Below are positions 55,696-64,000 of a stretch of 64,000 bases of DNA, piece by piece. Every line of letters begins with the position of its first letter. Positions within the stretch are counted from its first letter, which is position 1. Position numbers and translations under genes: made by a program. Below the pieces are notes generated by a model that saw nothing but the letters and a program-made list of their open reading frames with translations, was not told where the DNA came from and ran no database searches. This stretch comes from Chitinophaga arvensicola (GTDB taxonomy: Bacteria; Bacteroidota; Bacteroidia; Chitinophagales; Chitinophagaceae): contig NZ_FOJG01000002.1 of NCBI RefSeq assembly GCF_900110835.1, forward strand, positions 1,330,979 to 1,394,978, read 5' to 3'.

Positions 55696-56049
55696 ATGAA
55701 ATTTAAACTTATCAGAAAATTCCTGGAATACGTTTACAATAACTATGTGGGCAACTTTTTAGGATTTGTTATAGGAATGGCTTCCACGCGGCTGGTATCG
55801 CATTTCTTTACCACCCGCAGTATCCGCAACCTGTGGGGATTGACCGCGCACAAAACGGTGGTAGACAAACATACCTATAACACCATGGAATGGACCATCT
55901 CCATTGTGATCGGGTTCATTGTTTTTGAACTGGTATCGAAGTGGCTGAAGAAAAAACTGAATGAGATCCTGCCGAAATACAAGTTTACACAATGGATGGT
56001 GGAACCGGAGCCTACACCGGCGCCTAATAACAACACTACTACGGCATAA
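55696..56049 (+). CDS. Small membrane protein, unknown
   Basis: The 117-residue protein has two membrane segments (about 15-38 and 62-82), basic loops and a proline/asparagine/threonine tail. I do not recognise a family. It lies 41 bases after the second ABC gene and before a strong terminator, so it is probably co-transcribed with the transporter. Confidence 0.65.
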   Translation: MKFKLIRKFLEYVYNNYVGNFLGFVIGMASTRLVSHFFTTRSIRNLWGLTAHKTVVDKHTYNTMEWTISIVIGFIVFELVSKWLKKKLNEILPKYKFTQWMVEPEPTPAPNNNTTTA

Positions 56050-56057
56050 AACAAAAA

Positions 56058-56092
56058 CGGCGGTATCAAAAAATGATACCGCCGCTTTTTTT
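56058..56092. terminator. Bidirectional terminator between the ABC operon and the TonB receptor
   Basis: An 11-bp perfect stem CGGCGGTATCA/TGATACCGCCG with a five-A loop and a T tract on the plus strand. The A-rich other side could serve the minus strand too. Confidence 0.85.
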
Positions 56093-56103
56093 ATTCTATG
56101 GCT

Positions 56104-58512
56104 TTAGAATTTAAAGGTTACGTTTCCGGAAAAACGTCTTGGCATTTGCGGTTCAACAGTGCTCCAGCCTTTGTAGTATTCCTTGTTGGTAAGGTTATCC
56201 AGTTTGAAGGCAATATTGAATTTGTTCGTGTTGTAAAACAGGGAACCGTTCAATACGGTGTAAGATGGTAAAGAGAATACACCGGTAGTGAGCCTGTTGA
56301 GGATCATGCTTTCGCTGGCATAGTTGCCACCAAAACCAACACCGAAGCCTTTCACCGCACCGTTCTGGAATTTGTAGGTAACCCAGAGATTTCCGAGGTT
56401 TCTTGGTCCTGCTTCTTCCGGGCGACGGCCTTCATAGTCTTTATCCAGTGTAGAAACATACTTACTGTCGTTGTAGCTGTAACCTGCAACAATGTTTAAA
56501 CCTGCTACCGGATTGGCTACGATTTCTCCTTCAATACCACGGCTGGTTCTTTCACCACCCTGGATGTAGTCGTTGACACCACGCTGCATTACAATATTCT
56601 TCACTTTGATATCGTAGTAGCTCAATGAACCGGTGATCATGCCACCCAGCAGGTTCACTTTGGCGCCAGCTTCCATCTGGTTGGCCTGTTCCGGTTTGAA
56701 GCTCTGGAAACTGCCGTCCTGTAATTGTCTTGGTGCGCTGTTGTTAAACCCGTTCATGTAGTTCGCGAAAACAGACAGCGTATTCAGGATTGGCTGGTAT
56801 ACGATACCAAATTTAGGCGACAAAGCAGTTTGCTCATATTTATCCGCCGATGTAGCAGTGAGGCCACCATTTTTGAAGTGGTCCACGCGCAAACTGGCCA
56901 TTACTGACAGGCTGGGTAAAATGTTGAACACATCTGATACGTATGCGCTGTACGTTTCCTGTGTAAGATTAGAGGTATAGATAGGCTGATTGGCCAGTAC
57001 GGAATCTGCATGGGCTCTGGACAGGTTACCGGTTTCAAGGCCGGCCATATTGATCTGTCCGAAGGTGGTGTAACCGGAGTTGCTTCCCTGTGTATTGCGG
57101 TTGAAATAATCCAGTCCTGCTACGATCCTGTTGCGGAACTGACCGATCTTGAAATCGCCGGTGAAGTTCTGCTGGATGTCGGTAGTATAAGTAGCGCCGT
57201 TCTGGTAGCTGATCCATCTCTGGAAAGCAGGAGAGCCATCCAGTAAATCGGGCATCTGATCCAGGTAAGTATAGTATCCCTGTGATTTGGAAGACCCTCT
57301 TGACACAACGGTCTGTGAAGTCCAGGTATCTGATAATTTATAGATGGCCTGCGCCTGGATGCTGCTGGTAGGCGTTTTTATAGACAGGTAATTACTGGTA
57401 TAGGAGCGTTTGTTATCATAACCTAATTCTGCCAGGTTCTTTTGCGCCAGTGGCTTGCTCCTGTCCAGGAACAACATGGTAGGGTTCGTACCTTCTGACG
57501 ACAGGAATTCTGTATTCAGCATCAGGGTAAGGCGGTCGCTGGCCTTGTAGGTCAGGGATGGCGCGATATAACGCTTCTTTGTGAAGCCTGCGTCCTGGAA
57601 GCTGTTTTCATCGTGATAGGCGCCAGTTACGCGCAGGAGTACTTTATTGTCTTTGTCGAGCGGTGTGTTGATATCAGCGGTAAGCCGGTTGAGGCCATAG
57701 CTGCCACCGGTATAACTGATTTCACCACCGAAGTGATCATACGGTTTCTTGGTGATGGTATTGATCAAACCACCATAAGAAACGAGGGAGCTACCGAACA
57801 GTGTACCGGAAGGGCCTTTTACCACTTCAATGCGTTCGATGTTGGCTACATCCAGGCCGCCATTGGTTAAACCGGGAAGGCCATTCACCAGGGTAGGCTG
57901 TACAGCGAAACCACGCAGGGAGTAGTAACCGGTTCCATCGCCGTCACGGCCGGTGGAAGACCACAGCTTGCTGATACCGGGAGTATTGTTCAACGCATCT
58001 TCATAGCGGGTTACTACCTGGTCTTTGATCAGCTCACTGGAGATAACGCTGTATACCTGTGGGTTCTCAATATTTTTCAGCGGGAGCTTTGCCACGTAAT
58101 CGCTGCTTCTCTTGGTGTATTTATTACGGGAGGCGGTAACTTCTACCTCGTTCAAATTCTTTTCAGAGATATTTAGCTGAAGATCTACCGTGCTGGTTTT
58201 ATCTTTTTCTACGGTTACCTGCTGACTGGTGGTTTCGTAGCCTGTCAGGGATACCTGGATGGTATAGGTACCGGGATTGATGTTACGGAGTAAGTAAGTA
58301 CCGTTATCGTCTGTCAGTATCGATTTTTTGGTTCCTTTCAGAATAACGACCACGCCAGGCGCCGGTTTATTATCAGAAGTAGTGATCAGTCCTTTGATAC
58401 TTCCGCCGTTGTCTATTTCTTCGGCGAATGCGGTGTTGGTCAGGATTGCTACCAGTAGCAATAAACACCATCCTGTTTTTTTCAAAAATGCCATTATCAT
58501 TGATTGTTCCAT
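56104..58512 (-). CDS. TonB-dependent siderophore receptor with CarboxypepD-like domain
   Basis: An 802-residue outer-membrane receptor: signal peptide (cleavage near AFAEE), a carboxypeptidase-like regulatory domain (about 35-115), a plug with YSLRGFAVQPTLVNGLPG and VEVVKGPSGTLFGSSLVSYGGLINTITKKP-type motifs, and a FhuA/FpvA-type barrel ending in GNVTFKF. The plug pattern marks the ferric-siderophore subfamily. I chose the ATG at 58512, with AAGGAA upstream, although 58494 is possible. It converges on the ABC operon and probably delivers the siderophore that those transporters handle. Confidence 0.92.
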   Translation of the reverse strand: MEQSMIMAFLKKTGWCLLLLVAILTNTAFAEEIDNGGSIKGLITTSDNKPAPGVVVILKGTKKSILTDDNGTYLLRNINPGTYTIQVSLTGYETTSQQVTVEKDKTSTVDLQLNISEKNLNEVEVTASRNKYTKRSSDYVAKLPLKNIENPQVYSVISSELIKDQVVTRYEDALNNTPGISKLWSSTGRDGDGTGYYSLRGFAVQPTLVNGLPGLTNGGLDVANIERIEVVKGPSGTLFGSSLVSYGGLINTITKKPYDHFGGEISYTGGSYGLNRLTADINTPLDKDNKVLLRVTGAYHDENSFQDAGFTKKRYIAPSLTYKASDRLTLMLNTEFLSSEGTNPTMLFLDRSKPLAQKNLAELGYDNKRSYTSNYLSIKTPTSSIQAQAIYKLSDTWTSQTVVSRGSSKSQGYYTYLDQMPDLLDGSPAFQRWISYQNGATYTTDIQQNFTGDFKIGQFRNRIVAGLDYFNRNTQGSNSGYTTFGQINMAGLETGNLSRAHADSVLANQPIYTSNLTQETYSAYVSDVFNILPSLSVMASLRVDHFKNGGLTATSADKYEQTALSPKFGIVYQPILNTLSVFANYMNGFNNSAPRQLQDGSFQSFKPEQANQMEAGAKVNLLGGMITGSLSYYDIKVKNIVMQRGVNDYIQGGERTSRGIEGEIVANPVAGLNIVAGYSYNDSKYVSTLDKDYEGRRPEEAGPRNLGNLWVTYKFQNGAVKGFGVGFGGNYASESMILNRLTTGVFSLPSYTVLNGSLFYNTNKFNIAFKLDNLTNKEYYKGWSTVEPQMPRRFSGNVTFKF

Positions 58513-58650
58513 TGTCAGATTCCTTTTTGCAGGCGCAAAGTTCGGTGCGGGAGATATGCAGTAGCTGACGAAGGCGGAAAACCATTTACGCAATGCGGAA
58601 AAAATTATCAAGCAAAGACATAGTAAAAACAGAGAGACAAATAAATAATA

Positions 58651-58690
58651 ATACTTGATAATCAGTTACTTAAAAACACATACTTGACAA
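58651..58690. promoter_or_regulatory. Direct repeat upstream of the TonB receptor gene
   Basis: ATACTTGATAA (58651-58661) and ATACTTGACAA (58680-58690) are spaced 29 bases apart, with a related GTTACTTAAAA between them. They lie about 140-180 bases before the receptor start and may be regulator sites. They do not match the tandem repeat at 52037. Confidence 0.3.
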
Positions 58691-58725
58691 GTTTATTTAA
58701 ACAACAGCCTGTTTTTCCCGAAAAC

Positions 58726-58762
58726 AAAAAGGACCATCCTCCTTCCGGAAGACGGCCCTTTT
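58726..58762 (-). terminator. Probable terminator of the RND efflux operon
   Basis: An imperfect hairpin, AAAAGGGCC...GGTCCTTTTT on the minus strand, follows the adaptor gene stop by about 20 bases and ends in T residues. Confidence 0.6.
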
Positions 58763-58780
58763 GCTTCATCTACTATTTAC

Positions 58781-59902
58781 CTATTTTACGCTAACATTGG
58801 GAACGGGGCTATTATCTCTCACTTCTTCGCTGGCAGTTTTGCAGAGTACATCACCAGGGGCGAGGTCTCCGAAAACTTCTGTTTTTCCGTTTTCACTACG
58901 ACCGGTTGTTACCGGCACCCACTTCGTTTTCTTATCTGCTATTTTTATCACGTATACGCCTGCGGTGGAGTTGAGTACTGCAGAAGAAGGCACCAGGAAA
59001 TTGCTGGCGTTGCCATTCAGTGGGATGGCTACTTCTGCCACCATACCAGGCAACAGTGACTTGTCGTTGTTAGCCACATCGATTTCGATGTGCTGGGAAC
59101 GGAGCTTACGGTCCAGCGCACCGGCGAGGCGGATGACTTTTCCTTTAAACTGCTTATCGGCCAGCGAACGTACGGTGAAGCTCACTTCGCTCTGGTTGCC
59201 CAGGTAGCTGGTATATGCTTCCGGCACACTTACTACCAGCCTCAGTTTCTTTTGTTCCTGTAAAGTGAAGATGGGTAACTCAGAACCTTTACCGGACGGG
59301 CCGACATAGGCGCCGGCGCTTACGTTACGGGCGGTGATCACGCCGCTGAATGGTGCGCGTATTTCCAGGTAGTTGCGGTTGTCTCCTACTTCGCGATGCG
59401 CTGCTTTGGCAGCATCCAGCTGGGCCAGGTCAGAATTCTGACGGGCCAGCGCCAGGTCCAGGTCGTTTTGTGAAACAGTACCGGGTGTTTTGCTGGTTTC
59501 GAGCAAACGGTTATAGGTGGCTTTGCTGGACAGATAGATGGCCTCCTGCGACTTCAACCTCGATTCTGCACCGGATAACTGTGAATTGATCTCAGGTGCC
59601 TCCATAGTAGCCAGGATCTGGCCGGTGCTCACTTCACTGCCTACGTCCACATTCATCTTTTTAATAAAGCTGCTTACTTTGGCATACAGGTCTACCTGCT
59701 GGAAGGCGATGAGCTCTCCGGGGATAGTGATAGAAGAAGATAAACTGCCCTTTTCCAGGGAGAATGCTTCCATGGCGGGAGCTGCTGCCGGTGCGGATGT
59801 TTCTTTTCCCTCTTTGGCGCCGGAGGAGCTGCAACTGTACAGTCCTGCGGTGATCACCATTGCTGACAATAAAGGAAATGTTATACGGAAACCGCTGTTC
59901 AT
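58781..59902 (-). CDS. RND efflux periplasmic adaptor (membrane fusion) lipoprotein
   Basis: A 373-residue membrane fusion protein anchored by a lipobox (LYSC, C24). The order of domains is usual: barrel-sandwich half near VDLYAKVSSFIKKMNVDVGSEVSTGQILA, a coiled hairpin (about 95-165), the second lipoyl half IRAPFSGVITARNVSAGAYV, then beta-barrel and membrane-proximal domains. It bridges the RND pump and the TolC channel in the periplasm. It is the last gene of the operon, 29 bases after the pump. Confidence 0.93.
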   Translation of the reverse strand: MNSGFRITFPLLSAMVITAGLYSCSSSGAKEGKETSAPAAAPAMEAFSLEKGSLSSSITIPGELIAFQQVDLYAKVSSFIKKMNVDVGSEVSTGQILATMEAPEINSQLSGAESRLKSQEAIYLSSKATYNRLLETSKTPGTVSQNDLDLALARQNSDLAQLDAAKAAHREVGDNRNYLEIRAPFSGVITARNVSAGAYVGPSGKGSELPIFTLQEQKKLRLVVSVPEAYTSYLGNQSEVSFTVRSLADKQFKGKVIRLAGALDRKLRSQHIEIDVANNDKSLLPGMVAEVAIPLNGNASNFLVPSSAVLNSTAGVYVIKIADKKTKWVPVTTGRSENGKTEVFGDLAPGDVLCKTASEEVRDNSPVPNVSVK

Positions 59903-59931
59903 AAAGTATATTTTAAAAGAATTAGTAATGG

Positions 59932-62900
59932 TTATGCTTTTTCGTCTGAGGGGATGTAATGAATGCTTTCTTCATCTCTCGGATGCAGTGACACGCTTTG
60001 TGTACCCGCTTTTCCTTGTCCCCATGCAAACGCCAAAGGTAAGATAAACAATGCCGCGAAGGTAGAGGCTACGAGTCCGCCTACCACTGCACGACCCAAC
60101 GGAGACGACTGGTCGCCGGCTTCGCCGAGGCCGCTGGCCATCGGGATCATACCTACCACCATGGCCAATGCCGTCATCAGGATCGGACGCATACGCAGTG
60201 CGGCCGCTTCGGAGGCCGATACCAGCGCATTGCCGTTGTGCTTACGCAGCTGTTCCGCATTGGTAATGAGTAATACCGCGTTGGAAATAGACACCCCTAC
60301 CGACATGATCATACCCATATAGGATTGCAGGTTCAGGGTAGAACCGCAGAGCATGAGCAATGCCAGGGAGCCTAACAACACCGCAGGCACCGTAGCCAGT
60401 ACTACCGCCGATACCTTGAACGACTGGAAGTTGGCCGCCAGCATCAGGAAGATCACCACAATGGCTACGATCAACCCACCCTGTAAGCTGTCCAGCGTTT
60501 CGGTGAGGGTGCTGCTTAGCCCGATCAGTTCCACGTTCAGACCACGGGGCAGTTTACCCAGTGCTTTGATGGCTTTGTTTACTTCGTCGGAGGCAGCGCC
60601 GAGATCCACCTTATTCAGGTTAGCCGTTACCGTTAGTGTGGGCATGGCGCCGAGGTTATCCGCTTCCCCGTAGGTAGTATCGGTTTCCAGGGTAGCCACG
60701 TCACTCAGTATGGGGCGGGAAGTGTTCTTCAGTAAAGGAATCTCCCCTATCTGTTCTTTACTCGCCATTTTATTTTCCGGGATCTGTACCTGTACGCTGT
60801 AGCTGTAACCTGCTTTTTCATCCACCCACACGTTCTTTTCCGTTAAGCGGGAAGAAGAGGTAGAGGCAATGAGGGAGCGGGAAACATCGTTCATATCCAC
60901 ACCCAGTTGTGCGGCACGGATACGGTCTACGTTAATATTGATCGCCGGGTATTTGATGGATTGTCCGATCTGTACGTCGCGGAGGTTGGGGATCTTTTTC
61001 AGTTCATCCACCATTTTCTGCGCATACAGTTCATTCTGTTTTTTATCACGACCGGAGAACCGCACCTCTACCGGTGTAGGAGAACCCTGGCTCAGGATCT
61101 TGTCCGTGAGTTCAATGGGCTCAAAGGAAAGCTTCATCTGCGGATCGATTTTCTGTGCCCGGTCGCGGATCTTATCTTTCAGTTCATCCAGGTTTACTTT
61201 ATAATGTTCGCTGAGGGTTACCTGCAACACCGATTCATGTGGTCCTGCCATCCAGAGGAAAATAGGACTGATGGAAAACAGTTGCGGGTGCATGCCCACG
61301 TAAGCGGAGGTAATTTCCACGTTCTCTTTTCCTACGATACCGGTGATACCATCGATCAGTTTCAGGGTTTGTGCTTCCGTGCGTTCAATACGGGTACCAT
61401 CGGGAATACGCATTCTGAGCTGGAACTGGCTGCCGTTTACCTTTGGTAATACGTCGCGGCCAATGGTGCCCAGCATAACAGCTACTATAGCGCATACCAC
61501 TACCAGGTAGCCAATTACAATCGGTTTGCGGTAAGGCATCATGCGATCGATAAAGCGCAGGTAGCGGGCGCGTAGTTTTTCGAAACGGCTGATTTTTCCA
61601 TCGCGGTTACTGTCGGCCCTTTCCACGAGTACCTTTTTCTGTTCCCAGGTATCGTGTTCACCGGAACCGGAGAGACCTGCAGCCGCAAATTCTTCTGCAT
61701 CAGACATGTTACTGCCGTCTGCTTTCTTATGATGCTTGCCTTTCATGATCCAGTTGGACATCACCGGCACAAAAGTTTGTGCGAGGAAATAAGAGATGAT
61801 CATACTGAAACCAATGGCCAGGGCCAGCGGCAGGAACAGGGAACCGGGAATACCGCCCATAGTAAACGCCGGTGCAAATACCGCCAGGATACAGAAGAGG
61901 ATCAGCAATTTTGGAAACGCAATTTCCTGACAGGCATCCCAGATCGCGAGCGCTTTGGGTTTGCCCATATCCAGGTGCTGGTGGATATTTTCAATGGTTA
62001 CCGTACTCTCATCCACCAGGATACCAATGGCCAGCGCAAGTCCGCTGAGGGTCATGATATTGATGGTTTGCCCGAAGAGGTTCAGGAATAGTACGGCAGA
62101 TATAATAGAGGTTGGAATCGTCAGGATCACGATCAGTGCGCCGCGCGGATCTCCGAGGAACAACAGTACCATGAGACCGGTGAGGATAGCGCCGATGATA
62201 CCTTCCGTGAGCAAGCTTTTTACGGAGTTGATCACGTAGGTGGACTGGTCAAATTCATAGCTCAGCTTCACATCTTCCGGTAGCTGGGCCTGCATTTTAG
62301 GCAATGATTTTTTCAGGTTCTGTACCACTTCCCAGGTAGATGCATCCGCACTTTTGGCAATGCTGAGGTAAACAGAGCGGCGACCGTTTACCAGGGCATA
62401 ACCCGACGTAATATCAGCGCCGTCTTCTACGGTTGCCACATCACGCAGATACAGATTTTGTACATCTCCCTTAAACAAAGGAATATTTTCAAAATCCTTG
62501 ATAGTACGGATGGTGGTATTGGCAGGCGTGATGTAGTTATTATCACCGATACGCACGTTACCGGAAGGAGCGGTCTGGTTGTTGAGGCGCATGGCTTCCA
62601 CCAGCTGATCGGGTGTCAGGTTATGCTGACGGAGTAATACCGGATCGGCTTTGATCACCACGGTGCGCACGTTACCACCAAAGGGCGGAGAAGCCACCAG
62701 ACCGGGAATAGTGGTAAAAGAAGAACGTACATATACGTTGGCCATATCCAGCAGTTCGTTGTTGCTGCGCTTATCACTGCTCAGTACCAGCTGGCCTACC
62801 GGTAACGTAGAGGCGTCGAAACGTATGATAAACGGCGGATTGGAACCAGGTGGAAAGGCCGCCTGGATCCTGTTGGAAAACGCGCTCACCTCTGCTGCAG

Positions 62901-63210
62901 CCTGGGCCATGTTGGTACCCGGGTAGAAGTTGATCTTCATCAGCGTGAGGCCCTGGATGTTTTTGGTTTCGATGCTTTTGATACCGTTTACAAACAGGAA
63001 TATATTGATGTATTGTTTGGCAAAGAAGGCTTCCATCTGCACGGGCGTGTAACCGCCGAAGGGATGCGATACATAGAGAACGGGCATGTCCAGCTTCGGG
63101 AAGATATCGATCTTAATCGTGTTGACCGCTTTAATCCCGAAGAAGAACAGACCGGCCACCAGTACCAGGATGGTGATAGGTTTTTTTAATGCAAAACTGA
63201 TTAAGTTCAT
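59932..63210 (-). CDS. RND-family efflux pump, inner-membrane permease with an EF-hand loop
   Basis: A 1092-residue HAE1-type RND permease with twelve membrane segments and two large periplasmic domains. Features are the N-terminal ISFALKKPITILVLVAG, the proton-relay region of segment 4 read as ILVDESTVTIENIHQH (Asp-Glu instead of the Asp-Asp of AcrB), and a C-terminal half with VGVSISNAVLLITNAE and LVASTFAALFILPLAF. The loop between segments 6 and 7 is extended and contains DSNRDGKISRFE (533-544), a perfect EF-hand calcium loop. It exports unknown drugs, metals or lipids using the proton gradient. Confidence 0.95.
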   Translation of the reverse strand: MNLISFALKKPITILVLVAGLFFFGIKAVNTIKIDIFPKLDMPVLYVSHPFGGYTPVQMEAFFAKQYINIFLFVNGIKSIETKNIQGLTLMKINFYPGTNMAQAAAEVSAFSNRIQAAFPPGSNPPFIIRFDASTLPVGQLVLSSDKRSNNELLDMANVYVRSSFTTIPGLVASPPFGGNVRTVVIKADPVLLRQHNLTPDQLVEAMRLNNQTAPSGNVRIGDNNYITPANTTIRTIKDFENIPLFKGDVQNLYLRDVATVEDGADITSGYALVNGRRSVYLSIAKSADASTWEVVQNLKKSLPKMQAQLPEDVKLSYEFDQSTYVINSVKSLLTEGIIGAILTGLMVLLFLGDPRGALIVILTIPTSIISAVLFLNLFGQTINIMTLSGLALAIGILVDESTVTIENIHQHLDMGKPKALAIWDACQEIAFPKLLILFCILAVFAPAFTMGGIPGSLFLPLALAIGFSMIISYFLAQTFVPVMSNWIMKGKHHKKADGSNMSDAEEFAAAGLSGSGEHDTWEQKKVLVERADSNRDGKISRFEKLRARYLRFIDRMMPYRKPIVIGYLVVVCAIVAVMLGTIGRDVLPKVNGSQFQLRMRIPDGTRIERTEAQTLKLIDGITGIVGKENVEITSAYVGMHPQLFSISPIFLWMAGPHESVLQVTLSEHYKVNLDELKDKIRDRAQKIDPQMKLSFEPIELTDKILSQGSPTPVEVRFSGRDKKQNELYAQKMVDELKKIPNLRDVQIGQSIKYPAININVDRIRAAQLGVDMNDVSRSLIASTSSSRLTEKNVWVDEKAGYSYSVQVQIPENKMASKEQIGEIPLLKNTSRPILSDVATLETDTTYGEADNLGAMPTLTVTANLNKVDLGAASDEVNKAIKALGKLPRGLNVELIGLSSTLTETLDSLQGGLIVAIVVIFLMLAANFQSFKVSAVVLATVPAVLLGSLALLMLCGSTLNLQSYMGMIMSVGVSISNAVLLITNAEQLRKHNGNALVSASEAAALRMRPILMTALAMVVGMIPMASGLGEAGDQSSPLGRAVVGGLVASTFAALFILPLAFAWGQGKAGTQSVSLHPRDEESIHYIPSDEKA
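61579..61614 (-). other. EF-hand calcium-binding loop encoded within the RND pump
   Basis: The 12 codons encode DSNRDGKISRFE. Asp, Asn and Asp at loop positions 1, 3 and 5, Gly at 6, Ile at 8, Ser at 9 and Glu at 12 fit the canonical calcium loop. It is a single hand in a charged cytoplasmic loop and is not a standard part of RND pumps. Confidence 0.7.
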
Positions 63211-63263
63211 GGTAATGAAGAATTGATAAATAAAGCCATCAAAGGCGTCCGTTTAACGAAAAG

Positions 63264-64000
63264 CTAATTTTCAAATATGCTGAAATCTCCTACTGCTGCG
63301 GCTTTCAGCAACAATGCCTGCCACACGTTGCTGTAAGCAATGTCTTTGTCTGTTTCTGCCCTCACCAGTGCATATAATGCCTGGGTGACATCTACCAGGT
63401 TGGTAAGACCGTTCTTATACAACACCGATTTCTGCAGATATGCGTCAGAAGCGGCTTTCACCTGGACCGGCGCTTCAAGGTAGTTATCCAGTGCATTTTT
63501 GATCTTGGTATCAGAGAGATCCAGTTGTGCGCGGATCTGCTGATCTGCCAGGTTATATTCGTCCTGTAATCCTTTGCTGACCAGCTGTTGAGATCTTACC
63601 TGCCGTGAAATACGGAAGGGTTGTGTGATATTCCAGGTAACGCCTACACCGAACAGGTAGTTGGTGCGGGTAGGTTTAATACCATCCCAGTAGTTGTGGG
63701 TGAAATCTGTCTGATCAGTAGCATAGCCATAGCCGAAGCCCGAGCCACGGGTCTGCAGCACGCCTACCAGTGTAAACGCCGGGTAGTAAAAGGTTTTAGA
63801 ATATTTTGCCTGTTCATCGCTGAGTGCAATCCGGCTTTTATACCATTGCAGCAGCGGATGGTTTTCTACAGAAAACGGTTGCTGTGGCAATGCCGGGATA
63901 CGTGCCATATAGGAAGTATCCAGCTTGAATGGTTGTGGCGGAATGCCCATCAGTTGTGCCAGCTCATTGCTTTGTGTTTGTTCGAAGTCAAGCGCCTTGG
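63264..64000 (-). CDS. TolC-family outer-membrane efflux channel, C-terminal part
   Basis: The frame is open to the window edge, so only about 245 C-terminal residues are visible. An apparent ATG at 63950 is internal, because the codons upstream (QSNELAQL) continue the helix. The visible part holds the second repeat of an outer-membrane efflux protein: long coiled helices (PLLQWYKSRIALSDEQAKYSK), strand segments around VGVTWNITQPF, and the final helical arm DAYLQKSVLYKNGLTNLVDVTQALYAL. It is the first gene of the efflux operon, 53 bases before the pump gene. Confidence 0.9.
   Translation of the reverse strand, partial: KALDFEQTQSNELAQLMGIPPQPFKLDTSYMARIPALPQQPFSVENHPLLQWYKSRIALSDEQAKYSKTFYYPAFTLVGVLQTRGSGFGYGYATDQTDFTHNYWDGIKPTRTNYLFGVGVTWNITQPFRISRQVRSQQLVSKGLQDEYNLADQQIRAQLDLSDTKIKNALDNYLEAPVQVKAASDAYLQKSVLYKNGLTNLVDVTQALYALVRAETDKDIAYSNVWQALLLKAAAVGDFSIFEN

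Noticed and set aside
1..64000. Mobile elements, CRISPR arrays, tRNA or rRNA genes
   Set aside because: No transposase or integrase frame, no regularly spaced repeat array and no tRNA-like or rRNA sequence was recognised on either strand.

Overview
The window looks like chromosome from a Bacteroidota member of the Chitinophagaceae, most likely Chitinophaga or a close relative. The grounds are two SusC/SusD pairs, Bacteroidota-type TAnnTTTG -7 promoter boxes, weak A-rich ribosome sites, AraC and FCD-type GntR control of sugar loci, and many lipoproteins and TonB receptors. I saw no tRNA, rRNA, CRISPR array, insertion sequence or phage gene.

Region 1 (1-12065, minus strand) is one long polysaccharide-utilization operon with its own FCD/GntR regulator. 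The order of transcription is SusC, SusD, a GH28-like beta-helix protein, a class III PLP enzyme, a galactonate-dehydratase-like enolase, an SDR, a cytoplasmic ceramidase-fold hydrolase and a sodium:solute symporter cut by the window edge. Several genes overlap by four bases. GTTTAC sites, which fit the FadR-type operator, sit at the predicted promoters of the operon and of the regulator.

Region 2 (12301-19492, plus strand) is mixed housekeeping and accessory: a secreted DinB-like protein, two unknown proteins, a lipoprotein plus GMC dehydrogenase pair, a tail-fibre-like secreted protein, a DUF2625 protein and fabI.

Region 3 (19665-36611) is an L-fucoside locus. One minus-strand operon carries an HSD17B14-like SDR, GH29 fucosidase, ENOSF1-like L-fuconate dehydratase, symporter and a divergent GH95-like enzyme. 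A second carries SusC, SusD, GH95 and an SGNH esterase. An AraC regulator lies between them. The upstream regions of the two operons share a 35-bp identical block holding the palindrome TTGACTTAAATCAA, exactly 31 bp from a TAnnTTTG box in both. The match stays colinear as far as the araC start codon. This is the strongest unusual signal in the window.

Region 4 (36588-51029) holds a class C serine hydrolase, a HAD phosphatase, a GH99/GH71-like lipoprotein with a three-repeat beta-trefoil, three glycosyltransferases (two of them overlapping tail to tail), a lactonase, MsrB, a monooxygenase-like protein, a second serine hydrolase, a membrane-anchored AraC regulator, two unknown proteins and a TAT-exported TIM-barrel protein.

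Region 5 (51030-58512) looks like siderophore uptake: a PchR-like AraC regulator divergent from two fused ABC half-transporters (with a 21-bp tandem repeat in the gap), a small membrane protein, and a convergent TonB-dependent siderophore receptor.

Region 6 (58781-64000, minus strand) is a tripartite RND efflux operon (TolC-like, pump, adaptor). Its pump has a canonical EF-hand calcium loop in the central cytoplasmic loop.
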